A DNA stretch of 17,851 bases from Betaproteobacteria bacterium (GTDB taxonomy: Bacteria; Pseudomonadota; Gammaproteobacteria; Burkholderiales; SG8-39), in assembly GCA_005888925.1 (NCBI GenBank), contig VBCP01000192.1:1-17851 (forward strand), written 5' to 3'. The notes below the pieces were generated by a model. That model made no database searches, was not told the DNA's origin, and saw only the letters and a list, made by a program, of their open reading frames with translations. Numbering within the stretch: the stretch's first letter is position 1; each line of letters opens with the position of its first letter. This document shows, piece after piece, positions 1 to 7,148 of the stretch. Position numbers and translations under genes: made by a program.

Positions 1-1354
1 GGACCGCCTCGAGCGTCGCCTGATCCAGCTGCGCATCGAGCGCGAGGCGGTGAAGAAGGAGACCGACGAGGCCTCGCGCAAGCGCCTCGAGCTGATCGAG
101 GCCGAGATCAAGCGGCTGGAAAAGGAGTATTCCGACCTCGAAGAGGAATGGAAGGCCGAGAAGGCCGCGGTGCAGGGCAGCCAGCACATCAAGGAAGAGA
201 TCGAGAAGCTGCGCCTGCAGATGGACGAGGCGAAGCGCAAGGGCGACTGGCAGAAGATGTCCGAGATCCAGTACGGCCGCCTGCCGCAGCTCGAGGCGCA
301 GCTCAAGGCCGCCGAGAAGAAGCCGGTGAAGGCGAAGCTGCTGCGCACGCAGGTCGGCGCGGAGGAGATCGCCGAGGTGGTGTCGCGCGCCACCGGCATC
401 CCGGTGTCGAAGATGATGCAGGGGGAGCGCGAGAAGCTGATCAAGATGGAAGAGAAGCTCCACGAGCGCGTCGTCGGCCAGGACGAGGCGGTGCGCGTCG
501 TGTCGGACGCGATCCGGCGCTCGCGATCTGGGCTGTCCGATCCCAATCGGCCTTACGGCAGTTTTCTATTCCTCGGGCCCACCGGCGTCGGCAAGACCGA
601 GCTGTGCAAGGCGCTAGCGGCGTTCCTGTTCGACTCCGAGGACCATCTCATCCGCATCGACATGTCCGAGTACATGGAGAAGCATTCGGTCGCGCGTCTC
701 ATCGGCGCGCCGCCGGGCTATGTCGGCTACGACGAGGGCGGGCAGCTCACCGAGCAGGTGCGCCGCAAGCCTTACTCAGTGATCCTGTTCGACGAGGTGG
801 AGAAGGCCCATCCGGACGTGTTCAACGCGCTGCTCCAGGTCCTGGACGATGGCCGCCTGACGGACGGCCAGGGGCGCACCGTGGACTTCAAGAACACGGT
901 GCTGGTCATGACTTCCAACCTCGGCTCGCAGATGATCCAGAGCATGGCCGGCAGCGACTACCAGGTCGTCAAGCTCGCGGTGATGGGCGAGGTCAAGACC
1001 CATTTCCGGCCGGAGTTCGTCAACCGCATCGACGAGATCGTGGTGTTCCACGCGCTCGCCGAGGACGAGATCAAGTCGATCGCGCGCATCCAGCTCAATA
1101 CGCTGAAGGCGCGGCTCGCGCGCATGGACTACGGCTTCCAGATCTCGGATGCCGCGGTGAGCGAGCTCGCCAAGGTCGGCTTCGACCCGGTCTACGGCGC
1201 GCGCCCGCTAAAGCGTGCGATCCAGTCGGAGGTCGAGAACCCGCTCGCGAAAGCGGTGCTCGAAGGCCGCTTCGCGCCGAAGGACACGATCTACGTCGAC
1301 TGGCGCGGCGGCAGGATGGCGTTCGACAAGGCGCCGCGAAAAGCTGCCGCGTAA
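1..1354 (+). CDS. clpB: ATP-dependent chaperone ClpB, C-terminal part (5' end outside window)
   Basis: This is the C-terminal half of ClpB, the cytoplasmic AAA+ disaggregase that works with DnaK to pull apart heat-aggregated proteins. The reading frame is open from base 2, so the gene begins upstream; about 450 of the usual 860 residues are present. In order, one sees the end of the coiled-coil middle domain (LERRLIQLRIERE through the EEEWKAEKA segment), the linker TGIPVSKMM, and the second nucleotide-binding domain. That domain has Walker A GPTGVGKTE (about 574-603), Walker B VILFDEVEKAH, the pore-loop region GAPPGYVGYDEGG, sensor 1 TSNLGS, the arginine-finger region FRPEFVNRIDE and sensor 2 GARPLKR. 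No residue of these motifs is missing. The gene ends TAA at 1352-1354, six bases before a long hairpin that probably terminates it. Its promoter is outside the window. Confidence 0.97.
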   Translation, partial: DRLERRLIQLRIEREAVKKETDEASRKRLELIEAEIKRLEKEYSDLEEEWKAEKAAVQGSQHIKEEIEKLRLQMDEAKRKGDWQKMSEIQYGRLPQLEAQLKAAEKKPVKAKLLRTQVGAEEIAEVVSRATGIPVSKMMQGEREKLIKMEEKLHERVVGQDEAVRVVSDAIRRSRSGLSDPNRPYGSFLFLGPTGVGKTELCKALAAFLFDSEDHLIRIDMSEYMEKHSVARLIGAPPGYVGYDEGGQLTEQVRRKPYSVILFDEVEKAHPDVFNALLQVLDDGRLTDGQGRTVDFKNTVLVMTSNLGSQMIQSMAGSDYQVVKLAVMGEVKTHFRPEFVNRIDEIVVFHALAEDEIKSIARIQLNTLKARLARMDYGFQISDAAVSELAKVGFDPVYGARPLKRAIQSEVENPLAKAVLEGRFAPKDTIYVDWRGGRMAFDKAPRKAAA

Positions 1355-1359
1355 CCCAT

Positions 1360-1428
1360 AAAGGGGGTCAGAGCAATTTCCCCGTAACAGTTGTTTCAGG
1401 AAAATTGCTCTGACCCCTTTTTGTTTTT
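1360..1428 (+). terminator. Long hairpin followed by T-rich tract between clpB and the MBL gene
   Basis: Bases 1364-1379 (GGGGTCAGAGCAATTT) are perfectly complementary to 1402-1417, giving a 16-base-pair stem that extends imperfectly on both sides of a 22-base loop. The right arm runs directly into T-rich sequence (1418-1428). This fits an intrinsic terminator for clpB. The same hairpin lies directly after the stop codon of the convergent gene (1427-1429), so it may serve both genes, although the opposite flank is not T-rich. The core GGGGTCAGAGC differs by one base from the core of the repeat units at 4853-5032, so the hairpin may itself be a dispersed repeat recruited as a terminator. Confidence 0.7.
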
Positions 1429-3007
1429 ATTGACCTGCGAGCTTGGCGAGGGTCGCGTACGGCGCGACGGACCCGTGGCCGCCGGCGAAGCGCTCGGGCT
1501 GAATCCCCGTGCGAGTCACGGTCCTCACCACGGAGATGAGCCCGGGGTTCGGCTTGTCCGGCAGCGGCGGGCCCGGCGTCCAGACGTCGGTGACGAAGCC
1601 GAGTTTCGCATCAGGGACGTAGGCCATGAGCAGGCCCTTGGCGTGCGGGTTGTCTTGCATCGCATACGCGATGACTTGACGCCCCTTCGAGTCGCTCATG
1701 ACGTGGCTTTCCGGCACCTCGAGGATCTGCACGGCGCTGAAATCGAGCGGCTTCATGTCCGGGTTGCGCTGCATTGGCGACGCTAGCGCTTTGCGGTAAT
1801 GCGGTGCGGCGCCCTGGCCCACGACCAGCACGGCGCCTTCGGCGAGCACGCCGCGCATCCCGCCGGCATGGTCCATGTGGTGATGCGTCAGGACGAGCCA
1901 TTTGATCGGCTTGCCGGGGAAGCGCTGTCTTGCGGTGTTCACCACCCACATCGACTGCGCATCGCTGACCGGCGCGTCGACCATGATCAGGTGATCGCTC
2001 ATCTCGACCAGCAGGCTGTTGTGCGTCCCGCCGACGACATGGAACACGCCGGGCGCGAGCTCGTTCAGGCGCAGGCTCTGCGTTGCCCGCGCATCGAAGC
2101 TCGTGTTGTCCGAGTCCATGTAGGTGCCGATGAACTGGCGCCGGATCACCCATTGGTAGGGCACGGTGCCGGTCGCGGGCTTGGCGGCATCGGCGCGCAG
2201 CTCGGCCGGCACGGTGAACTTGCCCGGATCGATCGCGGGATTCGCCTGGAAATCGGTGAGTTGCACTTCCTGGACCATCCGGCCGTTCAGCTCGTACTTG
2301 CGGTTCATCGGAATGCGCACACCGTTAAAGTCGCGCCAGTCCGAGTACACGACGTCGTAGTTCACGTCGCCCCAGATATTGTCGTAGTCGAGGGTGCGCA
2401 CCCGAACCGGCAGGCCGCTTTTCGGATCGAACGCGACGGTAAAGGGTCCGTAGCCCACTGCCGGGTACGCGGTGCCGCCCACCTCGAGGTCGACGGCCGG
2501 CCGCACCTGGCTCGGGTTGTTGCGCATCTCTAGCATCAGGCCGCTCGCCGTCGCGCGCAGCGCTTCGCGCTGGGTCGTGGCGAGGCGCAGGCCGGACATC
2601 GAGTGCGCCGGCGGGCTCATCTTCTGGCTCTGCGCGTTGCGACCGTTGGAGTCGACGCCGAGCACGTAGCCCGAGTCCGGCAGCACGATCTCGGTGAACT
2701 TGAAGGTGCGCGGCGTCGGATAGGCGAAACGCCGCTCGATGTCCGTGCGGCCGGCGCGCTGCGAACGGTCCTGCAGCACATCGAAGCTCGTCTCGTTGGC
2801 GAAGCGCATCTCGCCGCCCGGCATGTCCGACTGCTCGGGCTCCCATTGCTTCGACGTGCCTTTCGCCGAAACCGTCTTGATCGCGGCGAGGCGATCGGCG
2901 CCACCCATGGCGTCAACGGCGCGGTTGACCAGGCTTTGCTCCTTGGTCAGCGGGCTTGCGCAGGACAGCAGGGCAAACGTGGAAAGGAAAACGAGCGAGC
3001 GCTTCAT
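1427..3007 (-). CDS. Lipoprotein with C-terminal metallo-beta-lactamase-fold hydrolase domain
   Basis: This 526-residue protein starts with a lipoprotein signal (MKRSLVFLSTFALLSC, lipobox LLSC with Cys16), so it is predicted to be anchored in the cell envelope facing the periplasm. Residues from about 325 on form a metallo-beta-lactamase fold. The metal-binding HxHxDH motif is HHHMDH at 375-380 (context LTHHHMDHAGG), followed by a later Asp in GFVTDVW and a His in AGGHGS, as expected for a two-metal site. Residues 25-290 have no catalytic motif I recognise; the opening VDAMGGADRLAAIKTVSAKG resembles the start of LolA-like or insulinase-associated beta-rich domains, which is inference. The ATG at 3007 is well supported by GGAGGAGG a few bases upstream. 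The substrate cannot be told from sequence. It is convergent with clpB and divergent from the SRPBCC gene. Confidence 0.88.
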   Translation of the reverse strand: MKRSLVFLSTFALLSCASPLTKEQSLVNRAVDAMGGADRLAAIKTVSAKGTSKQWEPEQSDMPGGEMRFANETSFDVLQDRSQRAGRTDIERRFAYPTPRTFKFTEIVLPDSGYVLGVDSNGRNAQSQKMSPPAHSMSGLRLATTQREALRATASGLMLEMRNNPSQVRPAVDLEVGGTAYPAVGYGPFTVAFDPKSGLPVRVRTLDYDNIWGDVNYDVVYSDWRDFNGVRIPMNRKYELNGRMVQEVQLTDFQANPAIDPGKFTVPAELRADAAKPATGTVPYQWVIRRQFIGTYMDSDNTSFDARATQSLRLNELAPGVFHVVGGTHNSLLVEMSDHLIMVDAPVSDAQSMWVVNTARQRFPGKPIKWLVLTHHHMDHAGGMRGVLAEGAVLVVGQGAAPHYRKALASPMQRNPDMKPLDFSAVQILEVPESHVMSDSKGRQVIAYAMQDNPHAKGLLMAYVPDAKLGFVTDVWTPGPPLPDKPNPGLISVVRTVTRTGIQPERFAGGHGSVAPYATLAKLAGQ

Positions 3008-3059
3008 GGGGTCCTCCTCCCGGGATCAGACGCAGAGCGAACAGCGGCAGTCTGCCACT

Positions 3060-3086
3060 ATTCCGAGCGGACGAGAGCCCGAACCA
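3060..3086 (+). repeat. Possible degenerate copy of the GGACGGAGCCCGAAC repeat
   Basis: In the 108-base gap between the divergent MBL and SRPBCC genes, ATTCCGAGCGGACGAGAGCC followed by CGAACCA resembles the unit at 4879-4900 with a few inserted bases. The shared parts are ATTCCG, GGACG and GAGCCCGAAC. It could be a decayed fifth copy, or chance in GC-rich sequence. The rest of this gap shows only the ribosome-binding site of the MBL gene. Confidence 0.3.
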
Positions 3087-3115
3087 AGGGCCTGAAAATT
3101 GCTGCGGCAGCGCTC

Positions 3116-3733
3116 ATGCCGCGCAAGCGAAACCTGATGCGCGCCGATCGGCTGGGCTATGTGGTCGGCGGCGTCGCTCTGATTGTCTGGGCCTTGCGCC
3201 GGCCCGGTCTGTTGCGCGCCGGCGTCGGCGGGCTGGGCGGCTGGCTGCTCTATCAGGCCTATACCGGCAGCAACCCGATGTTCAAGCCGCTGGGCATTCA
3301 CGTGAACCCGCAGCCGGCGCAACCCCACATTGCCGAGACCCTGGTGGTGGAGGAGGCGGTCACCATCGCGCGGCCGCGCGAAGAGGTGTACGCGTTCTGG
3401 CAGCGCAGCGAAAACCTGCCGCTCGCGGCGGAAGGGGAAGTCGAGCTCACGCGAGAGGCCGCGGGCGAGGAGCTCGCCTGGCGCACGATGCGCGCCGAGA
3501 AGCTGATGCATTTCGGCTCGCTCACGTTGCGCGACGCGCCGGGGCGGCGCGGCACGATCGTCATGGCGCGGCTCGAGTACGTACCCGCGGGCGGCTCGCT
3601 CGGCGCGGTGCTCGCGCGCGTCACCGGCCGCTCGCCGCAGCGGCTGGTCGCCGACTGCCTCCGTCGCGCGCGCGCATTGCTGGAGACCGGGGAGGCGCCC
3701 ACCACCACGGGGCAGCCCGCGGGCCGCCGCTAG
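3116..3733 (+). CDS. Membrane-anchored SRPBCC (START-like) family protein
   Basis: This 205-residue protein has an N-terminal hydrophobic stretch (YVVGGVALIVWALRR, then LLRAGVGGLGGWLLYQAYTG) followed by a SRPBCC domain (VVEEAVTIARPREEVYAFW near residues 75-95, ending LLETGEAPTTTGQPAGRR). This architecture is known in proteobacterial proteins labelled SRPBCC or cyclase/dehydrase, which are often found beside zinc alcohol dehydrogenases, as here. The biochemical role is unknown; the fold suggests a hydrophobic ligand pocket. Compared with relatives I recall, the segment between ENLP and EELAW is about 27 residues short, removing the first strand pair of the domain. That may be a further in-frame deletion (see findings). 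The ATG at 3116 was chosen because the hydrophobic region begins soon after; no clear Shine-Dalgarno sequence is visible, and ATG 3137 is an alternative. Its TAG overlaps the GTG of the next gene by one base. Confidence 0.75.
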   Translation: MPRKRNLMRADRLGYVVGGVALIVWALRRPGLLRAGVGGLGGWLLYQAYTGSNPMFKPLGIHVNPQPAQPHIAETLVVEEAVTIARPREEVYAFWQRSENLPLAAEGEVELTREAAGEELAWRTMRAEKLMHFGSLTLRDAPGRRGTIVMARLEYVPAGGSLGAVLARVTGRSPQRLVADCLRRARALLETGEAPTTTGQPAGRR

Positions 3734-4855
3734 TGCGTGCTGTTTGCTGGCACGACAAGCTCGACGTGCGCGTCGAGTCCGTGCTGGAGCCGAAGATCCT
3801 CGATCCGCGCGACGCCAGGCGGCTTCGTGCCCGGCATGGTGAAGGGCGACATCCTCGGCCACGAGTTCATGGGCGAGGTGGTCGAGCTCGGCGCCGCGGT
3901 GATCAATCTCAAGCGCGGCGAGCGCGTCGTGGTGCCGTTCCCGATCGCCTGCGGCAACTGCTTCTTCTGCCAGAAGGCGATGTTCTCGCTCTGCGAGAAC
4001 TCCAATCCCAACGCCGGCATGGCGGAGAAGCTGTGGGGCTACTCGCCGTGCGGCATCTACGGCTACTCGCATCTGCTTGGCGGCTACGCTGGCGGGCAGG
4101 CCGAATACGTGCGCGTGCCGTTCGCCGACGTCGGGCCGCTCAGGGTGCCCGACTCGCTGAGCGACGAGCAGGTGCTTTTTCTCTCGGACATCCTGCCCAC
4201 GGGCTATATGGCGGCGGAGAACTGCGACATCCAGCCGGGAGACACGATCGCGGTGTGGGGCTGCGGCCCGGTCGGCCAGTTCGCGATCGCCTCGGCGCAG
4301 CTTCTTGGCGCGGACCGCGTGATCGCGATCGATCGCTTCCCTGAGCGGCTGCGGCTCGCGGCGATGAAGCTCGGCGCCGAGACCATCGACTACAGCGAGG
4401 ACAACGTGCTCGAGGCATTGAAGGAGCTGACCGGCGGACGCGGCCCCGATGCCTGCATCGACGCCGTCGGCATGGAAGCGCACGCCTACCACGACATCGC
4501 CTACGCCTACGACCGGATGAAGCAGGCGATGCTGCTGGAATCCGACCGGCCGGTCGCGCTGCGCGAGGCGATCATGGCCTGCCGTAGCGGCGGCACCATC
4601 TCGGTGGCCGGCGTCTACGGCGGGCTGATCGACAAATTTCCGGCCGGCGCGCTGATGAACCGCTCGCTCACCATCCGCACCGGGCAGACGCACGTGCAGC
4701 GCTACATGCGCCTCTTGCTCGCGCGCATCGAAAAAGGGGAGATCGACCCGAGCTTCATCATCACGCACCGCATGAAGCTCGACGAGGCGCCCGCCGCCTA
4801 TCGCATGTTCCGCGACAAGCAGGACGACTGCATCAAGGTGGTGCTGACTCCGTAG
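3733..4855 (+). pseudogene. Zinc-dependent alcohol dehydrogenase (MDR family), internal deletion and frameshift
   Basis: The native N-terminus starts at GTG 3733, overlapping the preceding stop (TAGTG), and reads RAVCWHDKLDVRVES, then EPKILDPRDA to about 3816. From there the family continues in the next frame with GGFVPGMVKGDILGHEFMGE and stays open to TAG 4855. The expected 17 or so residues between PRDA and GFVPGM, which carry the CGSDLH motif with the catalytic zinc cysteine, are absent. The missing length is about 50-53 bases and is 2 modulo 3; restoring it gives the family's usual 390 or so residues. The rest looks healthy: structural-zinc cysteines in CGNCFFCQKAMFSLC, the GHE motif, and the NAD-binding GCGPVGQFA. 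Relatives are glutathione-dependent formaldehyde dehydrogenase-like enzymes. As written, it encodes no full-length active enzyme. An assembly error is the main alternative to a true pseudogene. Confidence 0.8.
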
Positions 4856-5032
4856 TTCGGGGACAGAGCCCGAACTAATTCCGGGACGGAGCCCGAACTA
4901 GCTGGGGCTGAATACGTTGGTCTTTCGCAGATCGAACAATGGCGACTTTAAGTCGCTGCTCGAATTTGAAGGCGATGGAAGCGGAGGTTCGGGCTCCGTC
5001 CCTAAACTAGATCGGGCTCCGTCCCCGAACTA
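4853..5032. repeat. 180-base inverted-repeat element (REPIN-like), four units
   Basis: The two ends are 46-base imperfect terminal inverted repeats: the first 46 bases from 4853 match the reverse complement of the last 46 ending at 5032 at 41 positions. Each end holds two units of about 23 bases of the form TAGTTCGGGGAC(A/G)GAGCCCGAAC. The units lie at about 4853-4877, 4878-4901, 4987-5010 (inverted) and 5011-5032 (inverted). The first unit is itself a palindrome, with TAGTTCGGG at 4853-4861 pairing with CCCGAACTA at 4869-4877. The 85-base centre contains a small palindrome at 4942-4956. The outer TAG on each side is the stop codon of the adjacent convergent gene. The layout resembles REP doublets moved by RAYT-type transposases, and the left end shows GTAG at 4852-4855. 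No transposase is in the window. Confidence 0.85.
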
Positions 5033-5302
5033 GTGCGCGCCGCGGTCGCTCGTGCGCCGCAGCGGGTGGCCGCGCTCGACGCTCGCGCCTTCTTCGCGCG
5101 ACACGTGCTCCTCGACGGTCTTCTGCAGCTTGTCGGCGCTGCGCCGCAGGCGCTGCACCTCGCGCTCGATCAGCTCGGCGTGCTCGTAGGACGCGCCATA
5201 GACTTCCTGCGCCACGCGCTCGGCGGCGCTTTGCGCGAGCCGCAACATCTCGACCAGGTCATTCACCGCGCTGAGCGCGCGGCTGCCGGATTGGGCATCC
5301 AT
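5030..5302 (-). CDS. Small coiled-coil protein of unknown function
   Basis: This 90-residue protein is almost entirely charged, heptad-rich helix (residues 10-70, for example EHAELIEREVQRLRRSADKL), with no signal peptide or membrane segment. I do not recognise a family. The stop codon TAG (5030-5032) is the outermost triplet of the inverted repeat, so the basic tail (HPLRRTSDRGAH) may be shortened or altered by insertion of that element. No strong ribosome-binding site precedes ATG 5302. It lies 65 bases downstream of the first YqgE gene, on the same strand, and may be the last gene of that transcript. It could be spurious, but the codon use and coiled-coil pattern look real. Confidence 0.55.
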   Translation of the reverse strand: MDAQSGSRALSAVNDLVEMLRLAQSAAERVAQEVYGASYEHAELIEREVQRLRRSADKLQKTVEEHVSREEGASVERGHPLRRTSDRGAH

Positions 5303-5367
5303 CGGGCCAGCATAGTTGGCGCAGGTGAAGCGCTTGGGATTCCGGGTGTGCTCCGGCTAGCGCGTCG

Positions 5368-5991
5368 TCAGCGGGCGACGACGGCGTAGAACGCAGCCGG
5401 CGCCGAGGCGCCGCCGTCCGCCCTGATCCGCTTGCTCGACTGCAGCAGCTCCTCCCACAGGCCCTCGGTGTCCTTGCGGAACACCATGTCGAGGTCGGCG
5501 TTCTGCACCGACCAGAGCCCGCGGTCGATCTCGCTTTTCAGCTCGCCCGGCCGCCAGCCGACATAGCCCACGTAGTAGCGCGCCTCGTTGGGCGTCGACT
5601 CGATGACGTGGTCGATGGTGTTGGCGCGGAACGCGAGATAGAGGTCCTTCATCAGCGGCACCGAGCCCGCGCCCGGACTGTGATCGGCCTTGACGAGAGC
5701 GACCAGCGCGCCGCGCGAGAAGGGCCCGCCGTAGTACACCGGGTCGAGCACCTTCTTGGAGGGCTCGTGCTCCGGGAAGAGGCTGCCGAGCGAGCGGCGC
5801 GTCGGCCGGTTGAGGATCACGCCGACATGGCCGCCGTTGGGGGCGGGCGCCGCGATCAGCACGGTCTGGCGGTATTCGAGATCGCGGAACGCCGGATGCG
5901 CAATGAGGATCATCGCCTCGTCCTGGGCGAGCGCGGGCGCGGCGAGCACGAAAGCGGCGAGCGCGAGAAGGCTGCGGAGCACGGAAATCAT
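5368..5991 (-). CDS. YqgE/AlgH family protein with signal peptide (copy 1)
   Basis: This 207-residue protein matches the YqgE/AlgH (DUF179) family. After the signal peptide come ILIAHPAFRDLEYRQTVLIA, then GHVGVILNRPTRRSLGSLF, YYGGPFSRGALVALV, and the YVGYVGWRPGELKSEIDRG segment near the C-terminus. The biochemical function of the family is not established. Most characterised members are cytosolic. This one begins with a classic Sec signal peptide (MISVLRSLLALAAFVLAAPA, cleavage likely after ALA at residue 22), so it is predicted to be periplasmic. ATG 5991 is the natural start because it gives the complete signal peptide; no clear Shine-Dalgarno sequence is present. A second exported copy lies 30 or so bases upstream on the same strand. 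Confidence 0.9.
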   Translation of the reverse strand: MISVLRSLLALAAFVLAAPALAQDEAMILIAHPAFRDLEYRQTVLIAAPAPNGGHVGVILNRPTRRSLGSLFPEHEPSKKVLDPVYYGGPFSRGALVALVKADHSPGAGSVPLMKDLYLAFRANTIDHVIESTPNEARYYVGYVGWRPGELKSEIDRGLWSVQNADLDMVFRKDTEGLWEELLQSSKRIRADGGASAPAAFYAVVAR

Positions 5992-6025
5992 GGCCCAGTA
6001 TATCGAATGGCCGTAGCCGCGGGTG

Positions 6026-6622
6026 TCAGCGCGCCGCTACAAACGTAGCGGGGTCCCGCGCTACTCGAGACCCGCGCGCGCGCTCGACGAGCTCGCGCCA
6101 CATCCCGGTGGTGTCCTTGCGAAACACGAGCTCTTCGGTGGCGCGCAGCACGTACCAGCTGCCGCTCGCCATTTCGGCTTCGAGCTGGCGCGGCGCCCAG
6201 CCGGAAAAACCCGCATAAAGCCGCATGCGCGCGCTCGGCTGCGCGACGAGCGGCTCGAGGTTGGCGGGATGCATGCTGAGATAGACCTGCGGCAGCACGC
6301 GGAACGCCGCCGCCTTCGGCGGTTCCTCGGAAGCGTACAGCGCGACCACCACCTGGCGCAGCACCGGGCCGCCGGTGTACAGCGGCTCGGTGAGATTTTC
6401 CGCACCCGGCCAGCTCGGCGCCACGTCCACCAGCCGCCGCACCGAAGGGCGATTGAGGATCACGCCGACGGTGGCTGCGTCGTCGGTGCGCGCGACGAGC
6501 ACTACCGTCTCGCTGAAGTTGGGATCCGGCAGACCGGGCTTCGCGACGAGGAGAATGCCGTTGGGCTGCGCCAGCGCCGCGCCCGCCACGCAGGCAAGGA
6601 GCAGAAGCGACCAGCGGTTCAT
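6026..6622 (-). CDS. YqgE/AlgH family protein with signal peptide (copy 2)
   Basis: This is a second, diverged YqgE/AlgH family member of 198 residues. Family features are LLVAKPGLPDPNFSETVVLV, VGVILNRPSVRRLVD, LYTGGPVLRQVVVALY, YAGFSGWAPRQLEAEM and the shared FRKDTTGMWREL near the end (FRKDTEGLWEEL in copy 1). The start at ATG 6622 gives a Sec signal peptide, MNRWSLLLLACVAGAALA, with cleavage before QP. Upstream in-frame starts are ATG 6631 and GTG 6643. With a longer N-terminus, LLAC could instead act as a lipobox, making it a lipoprotein. The two copies share the same motifs in the same order but differ widely in sequence, which suggests an old tandem duplication. The function of the exported form is unknown. 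Confidence 0.87.
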   Translation of the reverse strand: MNRWSLLLLACVAGAALAQPNGILLVAKPGLPDPNFSETVVLVARTDDAATVGVILNRPSVRRLVDVAPSWPGAENLTEPLYTGGPVLRQVVVALYASEEPPKAAAFRVLPQVYLSMHPANLEPLVAQPSARMRLYAGFSGWAPRQLEAEMASGSWYVLRATEELVFRKDTTGMWRELVERARGSRVARDPATFVAAR

Positions 6623-6646
6623 GCGCGGCATTATCAGCCGCACGCC

Positions 6647-7135
6647 TCATCCGTGCCTGCGGTGCTCGCGCCGCGGCAGGACCAGCCAGAGGAAGGCGAA
6701 GACGGCGACCAGCGCGATCGCCAGGACCACGGCGAGCGCATCATTTTTGAGCACCACGCTCGCCACGATATACGCGTCGAGGCCGACCGCCAGCGCGAGC
6801 GGAAACATTCCCGCGAGCACCATGTTCGACGCCATCCACAGGAAGCGCTCGCTGACTTCCTTGGGCTCGGCCTGGCGATGCAGCGCCGCCGGCGTCATCA
6901 CCAGCGCCATCGACAGCGTCGTCAGCACGATGGCGACGAGATGCAGCACTTGCTCCGCATGCGAGAGCTTTTCGTCGAAGCCCTGGTTGAACACCGCGAT
7001 CAGCTGGAAGCCGAAGAGCGCCTGGATCCCCGGCAGCACCATGCGGCATTCCTCGAGCACGTGGGCCGCCGCGGAATCGAGCGAGATCTCTTCCTTCTTG
7101 CCGGTGCCGGCAGGCTTGGTGAGCGCCATCCTCAT
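6647..7135 (-). CDS. Four-helix inner-membrane protein, DUF6328-like
   Basis: This 162-residue membrane protein has four predicted helices: VLPGIQALFGFQLIAVF, VLHLVAIVLTTLSMALVM, MVLAGMFPLALAVGLDAYIV and ALAVVLAIALVAVFAFLWLV. It has a short charged N-terminus and an arginine-rich C-terminus (PRREHRRHG). The pattern of LPG-x-QALFGFQ-x-IAVFN in helix 1 and PAALHRQAEP after helix 2 matches the family I know as DUF6328, which has no assigned function. ATG 7135 is preferred, 13 bases after the AlkB-like gene's stop; ATG 7129 is also possible. A much longer reading frame runs upstream to 7276, but its extra 47 residues are arginine-rich shadow of the AlkB gene. Confidence 0.75.
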   Translation of the reverse strand: MRMALTKPAGTGKKEEISLDSAAAHVLEECRMVLPGIQALFGFQLIAVFNQGFDEKLSHAEQVLHLVAIVLTTLSMALVMTPAALHRQAEPKEVSERFLWMASNMVLAGMFPLALAVGLDAYIVASVVLKNDALAVVLAIALVAVFAFLWLVLPRREHRRHG

Positions 7136-7148
7136 GGCGTAGCAAGGG

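Noticed and set aside
148..1413. Second plus-strand open frame across clpB, running into the hairpin
   Set aside because: Arg/Gly-rich frame shadow of clpB with no motifs.
2603..3115. N-terminal extension of the SRPBCC protein by about 170 codons
   Set aside because: It runs antisense through the 5' part of the MBL gene and has shadow composition; the protein proper begins at 3116.
3026..4768. Long minus-strand open frame (580 codons) opposite the SRPBCC and dehydrogenase genes
   Set aside because: It is rich in Arg, His and Ala with no domain motifs, as expected for an antisense shadow in GC-rich DNA; the plus-strand genes show clear family motifs.
4942..4956. Short perfect palindrome GCGACTTTAAGTCGC inside the repeat element
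   Set aside because: Too short to call a separate terminator or operator; it is recorded as part of the element's centre.
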